A stretch of DNA of 64,000 nt from Sistotremastrum niveocremeum HHB9708 (Eukaryota > Basidiomycota > Agaricomycetes > Sistotremastrales > Sistotremastraceae). Shown piece after piece: positions 1 to 13,527 of this stretch (its first letter is position 1; every line of letters starts with the position of its first letter). The translations under genes were made by a program, and so were the position numbers. The notes under the pieces were generated by a model. The model had not been told where the DNA came from, did no database searches, and was given only the letters and a program-made list of their open reading frames with translations. The stretch covers positions 270,337 to 334,336 of the forward strand of contig KV419411.1 in assembly GCA_001630475.1 (NCBI GenBank). The letters are read 5' to 3'.

Positions 1-21
1 TCTCCTCCTATTCTTCCAAAA

Positions 22-1656
<1,635 letters not shown>

Positions 1657-1917
1657 GCTTCGCCACGTCGTTTCGCAGTAGATTATCCAATCCCTGTATC
1701 TATTCGGTTCATTTGTACATTCGGGTTTCTCGTTCTTTCGTCCTAGTGTATCGTACTAGTACACGAAGATCCAAAATACTTATCACGCACATTTGTCATG
1801 GATGTCGTATTTTCGCGTTTTCGGCCGAACTGAGTAGGAGAGTCGCCAAGCACAGCTGTTGCGAGAATGTTCAAAGTCCAGTTTCCATCAGCTCATCAAG
1901 ATTGGACGTGATATTGG

Positions 1918-2017
1918 CTACAAACACATTTGGGACATTCAATATACAAGAAGTGTCCCCGGAGCAGCTACAAACACATTTGGGACATTAAATATACAAG
2001 AAGTGTCCCCGGAGCAG
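1918..2017. repeat. Tandem duplication, 2 x 50 bp
   Basis: Units 1918-1967 and 1968-2017 are adjacent and differ at one position (CATTC versus CATTA). They lie about 260 bases past the xylanase stop and just before the convergent transporter gene. The near identity suggests a recent slippage or repair duplication. No function is evident. Confidence 0.85.
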
Positions 2018-2080
2018 GCTCAATTCACGATGCCGAATCCCGCATGCGCTCTTTTCGTTGCAAGCCTTTTGAGGGAAACG

Positions 2081-4229
2081 TCACACAGTCGGCACGGCCG
2101 TCGATTCAGACATATTGCTAGAGTTTTTCTCAACCGGGACGGTATTGATCGTGCCAACATAATTATCTTGAGAATCATGCGTTGTTGGGCGGCGGCGGAG
2201 CAATATGAACAGAAAAAGAGCTGCTCCCAACATCGTGCATGACTGGAAAGAATACCATGAGACTTGGTCCGTACTTTGAGTGATAAATTGAATAGACTTA
2301 CTCCGCTGAAGACGATGGGACGCATCCAAATGAACTCATTTGTCAGAAGTGCACCGTTGATTGGCGGCCCTGTCATTACCAGATTAGTATGAGATTGGAA
2401 ATATGCCCGAGGGTGATCAACCTATGAGACAAGGAATGGCTGGAAAGGTGACTTTAGAAGAAGGAAATGGCAGTAAGAGCGAAGACTCACTTGCGATAAC
2501 ACTTGCGATTCCGAATCGTGCCCTAGCGAAATATTCGATCAATCGCAGGGAGAGTGTAAGGAATTTGACTCACCCAATTTCATCCGGAGATTTTGCCATG
2601 CTCGCGAAAATTGGTGATTGCAACGAAGAAACTGATAAGATCGCTAGTCAGAATATTTTAAATGCGCCGAATAACAAAGTTCGTACAGCCGCCTGAGAAG
2701 AAGCCGAATACGAGGATGACAACAACATCGGCAGCTACGCTCTTAACTCCGAGAAGTCCAAAGACGGCGGCTCCAACGCCGAGGATCATCACGAACATCA
2801 CTTTGACGAGTCCATATCTGTCTGCGAGAATATTAGGGATGATGCGTCCGAAAACGCTCGCCGCGTTCAGTATTGCCAGCTATATTCGTTGATTTCAGGT
2901 GAGTCATTTTGCCATACGATGACATCAGGATACCCACCGAGTAAAAGGAGAAGGTTGTCGGAAACCCTTTGGTGACTGAGAAGAGTTGGATATAGACCGC
3001 TATCGATGTGTAAGATAATGCATGAAATAAGTTGATGTGAGTCCCATATTACCTGGGAAGAACAAGCCGAAGGAGACGAGATTGCCGCTATGGTTCGTTG
3101 AGTATGATGAGCTGAGGTAGACTTTGAAGGCTCACCCGATGATAACAAACATGTAGTCCAACTCTCGGAAGAAAGCGGAAACATCGACCTTCTTCTTCTC
3201 TTCGCCCGCCTGAGACTGTCTTGCCTTCTTCGGAGCCATGGTTACGCATGCGATAAGAAGCAGAGCCGCGTTCATAGCCGCATCACAGCGAATGCTGTTA
3301 CCGAATCCAAGAGAAGAACTGAACAATTTGTTCAGAAGGATTGGCTGTATGAGTCCACCAATTGCGGAGCCACACGCGACAACACCCATCGCCAGAGCTC
3401 GACGACGACGGAAATGATCTCCCACGATCATAAATGACGGTGTGTACAGAAGTCCCATCGCAGTTCCCATTCCGAGACCTTGAGACAGAAATATCTGTGT
3501 ATCACGTTTGATGTCAAATTGAATCCGGGTCTCAGGACAATACGTCACGTACCTGATAGAAATGATGGGGATGTGCCAAAGATAGCATGAAGTTCGAGAA
3601 TATATAGAGCCCGGTAGAGAAATAGACCAAAGGTTTGCTATGGAAGTCAAAAATGAGAGCATATCAAAGGAAAGATAGTCTGAGACGTACAATTTGCCTT
3701 TGTCAAATAAAACGCCACCCACGACGCCCAAAGCGAACAGAAGCGAATACTGAGTGCTTCCGATCCAGCTGCGGTATTATCTCAGTTGCAGCGGGCCGGC
3801 GGTTGGTTGCGGCAGGGGTGCGAACCTGATAGCGGAACTCGAAGAATTGCTCAGATACTCCTGCTTGTAGAATGCTTCGTAGACGCCATACGCATTCACA
3901 TGTCTATGTGGCTCAAATCAGTCAAGAGCCTGCAGAGGATACGGATTTCACGATCGTACCCGATTGTAGTCAACTGGACTAGAAAGCTGCATGTGGTTGA
4001 GTTAATGGAGTGTGTGTTAGGAACAAAAGAGCACATACGCTCCAAGTACAGTCCACCAACTGCGTATATTTTCTGTCTCAAGACCGGATACAGCGGTACT
4101 ATCCGTGGGAGATGCACTAAGGCTCGTTGCGCCTAGCGTTGCTTCGAGAGCATCGATTTTCTCAAGAGAAGAAGAAGAGTCGTGGACCGAGCCATGCAGC
4201 TTTGGCGTTGAGGGTACGACCGTTGACAT
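2081..4229 (-). CDS. MFS transporter, monocarboxylate-permease (MCT) type
   Basis: Probable plasma-membrane proton-coupled carrier of the fungal monocarboxylate/riboflavin permease group; the substrate cannot be told from sequence. The first exon ends in a first membrane helix (IRSWWTVLGA), followed by short exons reading FLVQLTTIG, NAYGVYEAFYKQEYLSNSS and WIGSTQYSLLFALGVVGGV. Diagnostic MCT blocks follow: GLGMGTAMGLLYTPS, DHFRRRRALAMGV and GSAIGGLIQP, then GPPINGALLT near the C-terminus. The last exon (about 2240-2081) gives a helix, an RRR stretch and a polar tail ending VPTV. Many introns of about 50 bases; exon edges in the 2.4-3.1 kb half were not all resolved. Start taken at MSTVVPS; the frame is open upstream but without an ATG. 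Convergent with the xylanase gene. Confidence 0.85.
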
Positions 4230-5031
4230 TAGTGATGAGAATGCAGAGGGATGAGACTCTGATAATAGTGACAGGTCCACCTGTCTTATCTAAAGACTCC
4301 ATCTTGACCATATGTTCACTCGTGTGCAACGGGCCGTGGAAGAGATCGCGGTCGACGGAAGCCAGGATGCCGCTCAGGAGGCCATCACTTCTTGATGATA
4401 GTGAGTTCGGAGCCATTTGAGAATTAGGAGACGAGCTGAGATAGTGAGCAAGAGAACATGTCCTTGAGTCGAGCAATACAGGGACCTGGACGGATGCCAC
4501 AGGATAATCGAAGCGTCCAACTTGGACGCCAGCGTCGAGCCTGGCACACGCTGAGTCCTCCGGGATTTCTTTAGGTCGTTAAATGGTGATGGATCCTTCA
4601 ACTTGAAGCTATCACGACTTCAAGAGCCGGACAGTGACTGAGGTACGCTCTCAGGTTCTTCGCCAGCCATTTTGGAAATCGAGCGCTTCTAACGTCTTCC
4701 ATCAAACTGAGCGCAGACGTTGATCAGATGGGTTGCCTTATGAGGAGTGAGGCTACCACACATACTGTATAGGTCAGAGAACGACATTGATGGTGTTTGA
4801 ATTCGCCAGCAGGATCCACCGATGGTTCTCACTGCAGACTTCCGAAAATCATGAGAGTAGCTCACTCCAAGCCGTTTACAGTAACTCCGCGTCGGAAATC
4901 AAAGCGACAGACGCGTCTGTCACACCGTGACACCCCTCCTCTCGCCGAGAACGTCGAAGACGCTGCTCGACGTGGCCATTGCATAGCTCATACCTCGTAA
5001 AGAAAGAGAGAAGCAATCCGCATCCAATTTG
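4230..5031. other. Intergenic region between divergent genes
   Basis: About 800 bases between the transporter start (minus strand) and the F-box start (plus strand), so it should hold both promoters. Open frames on either strand are short and show no recognisable domain. No clear TATA box was assigned. Confidence 0.5.
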
Positions 5032-6328
5032 ATGGCTCGCCGTCAATCGAAGCGATTCAAGACCAGCAATCGCGTAGCTGATGAAACTCCTGCCGTTCGG
5101 GCCTTAGCAGGCAGGCCCTCGAGCAGCCCTCAGGCTTGGCTCCCACCGGAAATACTTTCAATGATCGTCAGCGAAGTAGCTGGTCTTTCCGTCGTTGAGC
5201 GACAAAAGAAAACCACGCTTTGTGTTTTAGCCCGGACATCCCGCTTTCTACAAGCAGAGGCTGAACGCAAGCTTTATTTCAACATCGATTTTCGAGTCGG
5301 AGAGCCCGATGCCGAAGCCATTGCCTCTGTTCTTCAATCTCGGGCTGCGCGATATGTTCGCAGTCTATCCATACAGAAAAATGGACCTTTCTTACGTCGC
5401 GGAAGGTCGTCGAAAGGGACGATTTCAGCCTTACCGTTTTCGTTGATGACGAACCTACAGTTTCTGGTCATTCATAATGAACCTGCAGCTACTCAAAGAA
5501 GTCGAGAAGATACGAATCGCGAGCTCTTTCGCTTGCTTGAGCAGGATTTACCACATGGCGTCCTGACCATGTTTGCTTGCTCAATCCCCCTTCACCTCTC
5601 GGATCTCCACTTTCTTTGGAGACAGCCGAACTTGAAAGGCCTGCTCATATTCCACACCGCACCAGCCGCAGCGGTTCCCTCGAGCAATAGCGGACTTCCC
5701 TCATTCTCCAAACTCACAACCCTCGAAGCTCCCGATATGGACAACATGGTGTTGTCAGTGATGGCGGTCTCCAAGATTCGGAGGCTCACGATCCGCAACA
5801 CTTTCGATTTCCCTGCCAATTGGTTTTCCCTCGCGAGCCATATTGTGCGGTTGGATCTGTTGACGTGTGTAATCCCCCCGGGCATGTTGGAATACTTGGT
5901 CGCGTCCGCGCCTCGGCTCCAGATCTTATTATTCGCTGCTGACTCCCGATGGAAACCCGAACACGTTTGCCCTGCTCTTGATTTTTCTTTTCCTTATGCT
6001 CACCTTGGGATAGATCGCGAAAGATGCCCTCGAAACTCTAGGAAGATTACCAGATCTGATGGCCTTGGGCTTCACCGAAATGCCTTTGAGGGAGTCTGTG
6101 GCAGATCTGATAAAGAACGGTCAAGAATGCAAGACTCTAGAGTCCGTGCTATTCGTTTATGTCACTGATTCAGAGTCTGGTGGAATCGAACCGTATCAAG
6201 TCGAAATGACGAAAAGCGGAAGTGCTGAAGGTGGCTGGACAGTTGCGCCTGATCGCCCGTTTGACCTTCTGTCCCTTACGCTCTGGCTCTGCGCACAAGA
6301 ATCACGCATAACCGAACAGGGAGCTTGA
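5032..6328 (+). CDS. F-box-like protein, mushroom type
   Basis: Likely substrate receptor of an SCF ubiquitin ligase. A basic N-terminus is followed by an F-box-like helix set (AWLPPEILSMIVSEVAGLS, residues about 35-55) and then a long leucine-rich region typical of basidiomycete F-box proteins. Two exons: 5032-5964 and 6014-6328, joined by a 49-base intron (donor after GAACAC, acceptor GGGATAG, branch-like CTCAC), giving 415 residues. Without splicing the frame runs to a stop at 6168 with an unlikely basic tail; splicing restores LETLGRLPDLMALGFTEM. The target is unknown. Confidence 0.75.
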
Positions 6329-6595
6329 GGACTGATTGGCCTACTAAGCTTATAAGTATATATGATTATTTTCCGATCTAGTACTTTCCGTTTCAGCCAA
6401 AACGGCGCTGCTCCTGAATGCTGCTGTCATCTCTAATGTTATCGGTACATTATCTGGCAGTCTTCTTTTGTAGGGTAGATTTTATCTCGGCAGACCCTAT
6501 TCAAGCATGTATCTAACAAATAGCTGGATATATCGGCGGCAACTACCGTCGTCACTGGTGCTCAGCCTCAGTTGTACCCACCTGAAGTGACATTT
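6329..6595. promoter_or_regulatory. Short intergenic spacer before adaptin-binding gene
   Basis: Contains the 3' end region of the F-box gene and the upstream region of the next gene on the same strand. Nothing else is visible. Confidence 0.35.
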
Positions 6596-7875
6596 ATGGC
6601 CGACGCAGCTAACACCATCCTCCTTGTTACGAGTAACAGCAGCTCGCCGACCCTGTTCTTTGAAAGTTGTGTTATCACGGACATGTGAATATCTCATTTT
6701 CCTTATTTGCCGAAACAGACGACATTGGCCTACCATCACAAAGCTCTGCAAGCTTACTCGAGGAAGGCGAACCAATTCCCTGGACTATATCCAATCGCTA
6801 CTATGATGCGCCCGTCAACTTCATTGTGAGGAGCATTGAGAATGTCGCATTGTCAGACGTGGCGGACGTGCCTGCCATCGTCTTCTTATGTGGCCCAGAA
6901 CAGGTGCGTGGCTGCCATCATTTCTCGTACTTATCTAACGGGATGATCTCTTAGTCACTTCAAGACGACTTCAGAGAATTCGCGCCTCTAGTATCAGAGA
7001 ATGATAAGCTGGAGGTAGCGCTGGCTGTCTTCCGCACCGACGAGGCCGCACCTCCTTCAGACGCGGATCAGGCAGACGAACTGGAAGCCTTCTTCGACGA
7101 TCACGGCTTTGAATTCATAAACCTCTCCTCCCCATCCTCCTTAGACGACACGCCTCCGCCAACAACGCGCGTCGTCGACGCACTCAGCACCATCATGTGG
7201 CCATCTATGGTCCGTAAACCTCGAACCGTAAGACTATCAGGCTCCATTCCCGAACCAGTCCGAGTCTCGGAACAGTCTCTCAAAGATATCAGTATCGCTT
7301 CTATCTTTGCTGGATTTCAAGCTATGGATTTGAACTCGGAGGAAGCTATGCGGAGGGAAAGAGAGGCGTTTGAGAAGTGGTTGGATGTGGATAACGAAGA
7401 GATCATCGGGTTCCCTGGGGTTATGGAATCGAATGATCCTGCTCTACCCTCGCCTGGCCCCTCTCAACCAGGCTTTGACGATGATTTCTCGGATTTCATC
7501 CAAGCATCACACGGTGCCGAGCCCTCATTCCCCCTAAGCCCAACGTCATCGATGTTCGCCTCTGCATCCTCATCAACTCGAGATCCTAACGAAGTAGGCG
7601 AGAACGAAGATGGCGATCTATTTGACGATGATATGCCCTCCGCCTCTGAGATAGACAGTACGATGCGTCAGATCTTTGGACGATCGGCGGGTATGGGCGA
7701 TGATGTCGATTTCGCGCACATCCTTTCAGCGCTGCAGGCGATGAAAGAAGAGGTATCCGGTCTGCCTACAGAAGCGGAGCGAAGAAAGGCGGCAGCGAGG
7801 GTAGCTCTTGGATTGGTATATGGACTGGACGGACCCGTACAGGACCCGGATGCTGACGTTCATGCGTCACAGTAA
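6596..7875 (+). CDS. Alpha/gamma-adaptin-binding protein, p34 (AAGAB) family
   Basis: Cytosolic chaperone-like factor that in other eukaryotes binds AP-1/AP-2 adaptins and guides clathrin-adaptor assembly (yeast relative Irc6). Exons 6596-6665, 6719-6903 and 6955-7875. The N-terminus has a degenerate small-GTPase-like Rossmann pattern (NTILLVTSNSSSPTLFF ... PAIVFLCGPEQ ... VALAVFRTDEA). The middle carries EAFFDDHGFEFINL. The C-terminus ends with FAHILSALQAMKEEVSGLPTE and a lysine/alanine helix that matches the p34 C-terminal signature. A long acidic, serine-rich insert separates the two parts, as is common in fungal members. The start ATG gives a hydrophobic first strand and correct phase through both introns. 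Convergent with the acyl-CoA synthetase gene. Confidence 0.8.
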
Positions 7876-8085
7876 CACCTCAGATCCTCTGATGGTTCGC
7901 GGAGTCCGATGTGATTGAATATCTTTGACCTGTCTCATCATAGCGAGTAACGCGAGATGGATGCCCTTCATTTAATACAAAATAATACATATGCTACCAG
8001 CGATACGTTTGATACGGCTTCCAGCTAGTCCAAGAAATACATCAGTAGATAACGATCTCCTCAATCACGCATAGCCAATAAAAGC

Positions 8086-10263
8086 TCATAGACGTGCCTT
8101 CGCCGCGCTCTTCTTCTCATATTCATCCACCAACAGCCGTCTCAGCACCTTCCCAGTCGCGCTTTTCGGAATCTAAACCTCACAATCAGCTCCCATCGCC
8201 ACACATCCACAAATCAAAAAACACATACCTCATCCACAAACTGAATACCACCTCTCAACCACTTATACCGACTAAGGTTCTCTTCCACCCAAGCGTTCAA
8301 CCGAATCTTAACATCTTTCTTCCCCACAGCCTTCCCCTTCTTACTCAATACGACCCATGCACGTGGAGATTTCTCATCCGAAGTCCGGGAGCCTGATACG
8401 CCCGCTACTGACGCGTCGATGATGAGACCTTCCGGATGGCTTATTAGCACGTCTTCGATTTCGGCGGGGGATACTTGAAGGCCGGATACTTTCAGTGTGT
8501 CTTTCGATCGATCCTCAAAGCTGCACGAACGTCGTCAGTCGTAGACAACGGCGGAGAATGGAGGGAGGACGTACAAGAAAAAGCCTCTTTCGTCGATTCT
8601 GAATCTATCTCCCGTGCGAAGCCAGCCATCGGGCAAGAACGCCGACTTAGTCGCATTTTCATCATTCCAGTATCCCAACGTCACATGTGGTCCCTTCAGC
8701 CAAAGTTCACCAGGTTCATTCACCGCCGCATCATTTCCGTCGTCTTTGACGAGTCGTGCTTGTAATCCAGCCAACAATATCCCCGCCGTATTCTTCGGTA
8801 CATCTTTGATCTTCCCATCTAGGAGTCCTTCCACGGGTGTCTGTATCGCGCTGATCGTCTGTTCGGATCACAATGTGAGTTCGATGTTCGCAGTGTGTAG
8901 CTGAGGAACGTACGCCTTCGGAGAGACCGTAGCCTGTGGCAAGTCTTGCGGTCGTGACTTTCGACTTTAGACGTTGGGCGAGCGCAGGAGGGAGATAGGC
9001 TGCTCCGCTTCCGAATCCTATGACGGAGGAGAAGTCGGCTTTTGAGAATCGATCGGAGTGTACCAATGAGTGGATCATCGATGGGACTATCGGAAGGGAG
9101 TTGATTTTATATCTGGAGGCTTAGGTTAGGCTTGGGATTGGAGTGCGGGGAGAATGAGTACTTTTGAATGGTGTCTATGGCAAGATTGACGTCCCATTTT
9201 GGTAGGACGACGATGGTACTTGGCGCTAAGAGCGGTCTGACGTTCGACAACGATTAGCACCAAATATTCTGGAGGGTGAAGATGGGTACCTTAAAATCAA
9301 GATATGGAGAGCGTATGTATGCGAGAACGGGAGGACGGCTAAGGTCTTGTATATATCTCCGGGTACGGCAGGAGGCTACAAGCGCGTGTGAGGCCGATTC
9401 TGTTGCTGGGAGCGAGGGCAACGTACGGTGTACACTTTCATGGTTTCGCGTACCCCCATGAGATATTGTACCAGCGAGGCGTTGACATTAGAATGCGATA
9501 CTGTGACAGCTACGAAGACAAGTCAGTCCCTAGTCAGCCGTATCTCTGAAAATGAGAGCTCACCCTTCGGAAGGCCACTTGTTCCACTCGAAAACATCAA
9601 ATAAGCAAGTGTATCATGCTTCACAGGCCTCACATCCACTCTCTTGAGTTTCCGTTGACGAGCGTGCTTGACAAGACTGTCAAAGCTATGTATCCCATGT
9701 GAACCTGGTCCGTCCAAGAGGAAAATGTGTCTATTTGTCAGACCAGCTTTCTTGATCGTGTCGAGGGCCTTCGGGAGCAGAGCAGACTCCACGAATATAT
9801 GAGTTACGCCAGATTTTGATAGCAGATGAGCTAGTTCAAGCGGTGTTGAATGGGCGGACATGGGGGCGAATGGAGTAGCGATTACGAGCATGGCATGGAT
9901 AAGGGCAATATAGTCCTATCTCAAACACAGTCCATTAATATGATTAGAAAATATTCAAAGCGCAAAAGCACTTACAAGAGAGTTATACGACACAATGCCA
10001 ACCATATCTCCCTTCTCCCCACTGAGCCCCAGACCGCCATCTTCCACAGATGCCCCCAAAGCCGTCGCACCATCATAAACGCGTTCAAGAAACTCTTGTC
10101 GCGTCCTCTTCTCTCCCGTCTTGCCATCAATTTGGGAGACATGGTCAGGTATCTCAGGTGCTCCAGGTCGTCGAAAGATCATATTATGAACATTTGTAGG
10201 AGGCAGTTTCGGAAATGGGCCATAGAAATTGTTGATGATCATGCTGCCTGCGTCCAGCGTCAT
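8086..10263 (-). CDS. Acyl-CoA synthetase, 4-coumarate:CoA-ligase-like, peroxisomal
   Basis: ANL-superfamily enzyme that adenylates a carboxylic acid and transfers it to CoA. Minus-strand exons carry, in order, an N-terminal YNSL block, the P-loop YLMFSSGTSGLPKG (AMP-binding motif), the ATGYGLSEG block, WLRTGDRFRIDERGFFLY (A8-type hinge region) and finally SATGKVLRRLLVDEY with the catalytic Lys of the C-terminal domain. The last exon reads IPKSATGKVLRR...KKSAAKARL followed by a stop. ARL is a consensus type-1 peroxisomal targeting signal, which fits fungal 4CL-like enzymes that activate fatty or aromatic acids for peroxisomal beta-oxidation. Several short introns split the gene. It shares a divergent 264-base promoter region with nop56. 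Confidence 0.88.
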
Positions 10264-10527
10264 GAATAGTTGGATACCTCTGGCAAAGAGGTGGTGGGTC
10301 GGTCGACCTTATATGAATGAACATGCCCTGCTGTAAGGGAAAGCTCCTGAGCTCGGCAATCTACTTCGCCGAGGCCGGAAGCATTCTTCGGTGCTAAACC
10401 ACTCTCGGCCGAAGCGGACATACTTCACCGAACGTGACAGCCTGTGACACAGTAACGCCGACCACTTTTTTTCACCGACGCCCGACTCACCGACTACCGA
10501 CGTCTGCGTTGCCGCTGCTCGAGCATA
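10264..10527. promoter_or_regulatory. Bidirectional promoter region
   Basis: 264 bases between the start codons of the acyl-CoA synthetase (minus) and Nop56 (plus). Both promoters must lie here. CCGA/TCGG-rich words are frequent. A TATATGA word lies about 50 bases from the ligase ATG. Confidence 0.5.
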
Positions 10528-12308
10528 ATGGCGACTCATGTACTCTTTGAGTCGGCCTCTGGCTATGCTATCTTCAAAGCGAAGCAATATGAAGAGATTG
10601 GGTCAAAGACGAAAGCTGTTCAGGAGTCGATCCAGGATTTGCATAAATTTGGGAAGATGGTCGAGTTGATCAGTTTTTCACCGTTCAAGAATGCTGCGCA
10701 TGCTTTGGAGAATGCAAATGATATTTCAGAAGGTGCGTCCCCTAACGCTTCACTTTTGCTATGAGGAAACTGAGTCTAACCTGCTATTTTCAGGCATTCT
10801 GAACGACCACCTCAAAGCTCTCCTCGAGCTCAACCTCCCCAAACCCTCTAAAAAGACCGCAGCAGTCAAGCTCGCAGTCTCCGAATCAGGCCTCGCCTCA
10901 TCAATAAAAGCCGAGCTGGGAGTGGACTGCGACACCTCAGAGCGTTCAATGGAACTCATCCGCGGCGTCCGTCTCCACGCCCCAAAGCTCCTGACAGGTC
11001 TCCAATCAGACGACCTCGACAAAGCTCAACTCGGTCTCGGCCACTCATTCTCTCGCGCAAAAGTGAAGTTCAACGTCAACAGGACGGACAACATGATCAT
11101 CCAGGCTATCGCTCTCCTTGATCAACTCGATAAAGACGTTAATCTCTTTTCGATGCGGATTAGAGAGTGGTATGGGTATCATTTCCCAGAGCTTTATAAA
11201 GTCGTTCCGGATAACCACCAATATGCTCAAGTCGCCAAGTTCATTGGGGATAAAGCAACTCTTACCGAAGAGAAACTCGACGAACTTCAATTACTCCTCG
11301 ACGACGACCGAACGCGCGCTCAGAACGTTCTTGATCTCTCGCGTGGATCAATGGGCTCTGCACTTTCCGAAATCGATCTCATCAATATCTCTGCATTCGC
11401 GACGCGTGTGGTGTCATTGGGCGATTATCGTAAATCCCTAGCCAATTATTTGGCGGACAAGATGAACGTCGTCGCACCCAGTTTGACGGCTCTCCTGGGA
11501 GAACGTATCGGTGCTCGACTCATCAGTCACGCAGGCAGCTTGACGAACTTGAGCAAATACCCTGCTAGCACGGTGCAGATTCTCGGTGCCGAGAAGGCTC
11601 TGTTCCGCGCTTTGAAAACGAAGGGAAACACACCCAAAGTACGTCTCCCTCCTCTTCCCCTCGATCGACAGCAATTGATGTTTCAATAGTACGGTCTCCT
11701 CTATCACTCCACCTTCATCGGTCGCGCAGGACCCAAACACAAAGGTCGCATATCTCGCTTCCTTGCTAACAAATGCTCAATCGCATCCCGAATCGACTGC
11801 TATTCCGACACACCGTCCGCAAAGTTCGGCGAAGCACTGCGCAACCAAGTCGAGGAGCGATTATCATTCTTCGAAACAGGCGCGGCTCCTTCGAAGAACG
11901 CAGATGCTATGCGACGGGTTCTGGAGCAACTTGCTTTGGATGATGACGATGAAGAGGAGGAGGATGCTGAGATGAGAGATGCGTTGCCTGGTATTGGGGC
12001 TGTTACGCCAGCAAAGGAGAAGAAGGAAAAGAAGAAGAAGAGGAAGAGTGATGCGATGGACGTTGATGAGGATGAAGAGGACGAGCAGCCTGTGAAGAAG
12101 GTCAAGTTGTCGAAGGAAGAGAAGAAGGCGTTGAAGAAGGAGAAGAAGGAGAAGAAGAAGGCTGCAAAGGCGGTACGTTGTTCTTCTTCGTTTAGCTTTG
12201 TCCAGTTCTGACCTTAACTCTCTTTAGGACGGAGCTGATGGCGAAGTCGAGAAAGACGGCAAGGAGAAGAAGAAAAAGAAGAGCAAGTCAAAGACCGCTG
12301 ACGAATAG
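10528..12308 (+). CDS. nop56: Nucleolar protein Nop56 (box C/D snoRNP core)
   Basis: Core component of box C/D snoRNPs that direct 2'-O-methylation of rRNA in the nucleolus. Exons 10528-10731, 10794-11638, 11690-12172 and 12228-12308. The N-terminus [14 protein letters not shown] and the ENANDISEG block identify Nop56 rather than Nop58. Further blocks are the coiled-coil region and the NOP domain ([44 protein letters not shown]). The C-terminal tail is a run of KKE/KKD repeats broken by an acidic patch, as usual for the family. All four junctions keep frame. Confidence 0.95.
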
Positions 12309-12424
12309 TCGTCTCTTCGCTCCAAGCTCGCATCTTGTTCCTCGTTGATTTGTTTTTGGTCTACGCTGTATATATTGTTCAAACGCTAATTCTATTTCTC
12401 CTCCCTCCCAATATGCATACGCCG

Positions 12425-12904
12425 TCACTGTTTGACAGATTCTTGATAAACAGCCTCCAACCGATGTCCATCTGGATCATAAACATAACAAGCATAATAA
12501 TTCTTATGAACATCTTTCCTAACTCCCGGTGCTCCGTCGCCTCTACCCCCATTTTCCAAAGCAGCTTTATAAAACCCAACAACAGCTTCTCTCGATGGCG
12601 CGTTGAACGCGATATGCGTCCCTCTCCCACTCCCCAATCTCTCCAGCTCCTCTCTCTGAGCAGACTCTCCACCGCTGGCTGGAGACGAATTTGACAAAGG
12701 CTTGACCCGGAATAAATTGATCCACTCCCAATCGCCTACTCCGTACCCTGTACATCCCCCAACGCCGTCGTCGTAGACGAGTCCTATGCCGAAAGGCTCG
12801 AAGATGGCGATATAGAATGGTTTACTGATTGACATGTCGCGGACGCCGAATGAGAGGTGGCCCAGGAATGCGCGGCGTTTGGGGTTGGTTTCGTAGTAGG
12901 TCAT
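12425..12904 (-). CDS. Glyoxalase/bleomycin-resistance (VOC fold) protein
   Basis: Small cytosolic protein of the vicinal-oxygen-chelate fold. It reads LGHLSFGVRDMSISKPFY at the N-terminus (first beta-alpha unit with a metal-ligand-type His), HIAFNAPSREAVVGFY in the middle and YYACYVYDPDGHRLEAVY at the end, the usual terminal block with a metal-ligand Glu. The substrate is unknown; fungal homologues of this layout are poorly characterised. Start taken at MTYYETNP (12904). The frame stays open for another 25 codons or so upstream without an ATG, so a small first exon further upstream is possible. Convergent with nop56, with about 115 bases between stops. Confidence 0.75.
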   Translation of the reverse strand: MTYYETNPKRRAFLGHLSFGVRDMSISKPFYIAIFEPFGIGLVYDDGVGGCTGYGVGDWEWINLFRVKPLSNSSPASGGESAQREELERLGSGRGTHIAFNAPSREAVVGFYKAALENGGRGDGAPGVRKDVHKNYYACYVYDPDGHRLEAVYQESVKQ

Positions 12905-13446
12905 TTTGGGACGTTCCGAGTCAAGCTCTTCCAAGTGCTTGAAGCCTTCAACTGCTGGTTCGTCTTGGTACTTAAAACTTTGAGGATGAATAGATCAATC
13001 AGCTTCTTGGGAGTGGCAAATGAGGCTTGTTACCGTCCGCTCACTGATACTGTGATCCTGCGCTTGGTAGGATAAAGCCTCGATAAGGATTCGAATGTGA
13101 GTGGGCGGCAGCCTGACGCCAGGTCGTCGCCGCCGCCGCGGTTACATTTTTCGTGCCATCACTGACTCAGTATCATCGTCAATCATATGCTAAATCAAGT
13201 CCCTATGTCATGCAAAGAGATGTTGTCAATTGCCGTCAAGGTTCAATATTACTTTATAAGGCTGTAGACTGGCGACAGTCGGGGTCATAATGTCGTTTGA
13301 GCGCGGGAAGAAGTAGTTAGAAGTAAAGACAATGTATTTAGACCGGCCACAGAGGCTCTTATATACTACTGTACATTCCTTCTAGTATAATATATTTGTT
13401 CTAATTCTACAGTCCTCTGGTGATCCCGAGAGAAGGACGAGTCAGA

Positions 13447-13481
13447 ACCAAGGGGGTAGCGGTCCGTTAACTCCGGATACC
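13447..13481 (+). repeat. Inverted repeat A, left copy (35 bp)
   Basis: Starts ACCAAGGGGGTAGCGG and ends CTCCGGATACC. Its exact reverse complement is at 14196-14230. Weaker similarity (GATCCCGA/GGACGAG-like words) continues about 25 bases outward from both copies. Confidence 0.85.
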
Positions 13482-13483
13482 AC

Positions 13484-13527
13484 GTCGTATTTTCCCTGGC
13501 TGGCCCCTCGGTGACCCCTCCCTCCCT
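13484..13527 (+). repeat. Direct repeat B, first copy
   Basis: A 44-base block beginning GTCGTATTTTCCCTGG and ending CCCTCCCTCCCT. A diverged copy in the SAME orientation sits at 14147-14189, although the neighbouring block A is inverted. Confidence 0.7.

Noticed and set aside
10732-10793. Box C/D snoRNA inside the first Nop56 intron
   Set aside because: The intron is only 62 bases; TGAGGA and CTGA words occur but there is no room for a normal snoRNA with guide regions.
13240-13400. AT-rich stretch as a replication origin
   Set aside because: Fungal origins lack a consensus recognisable by eye, and nothing specific supports it.
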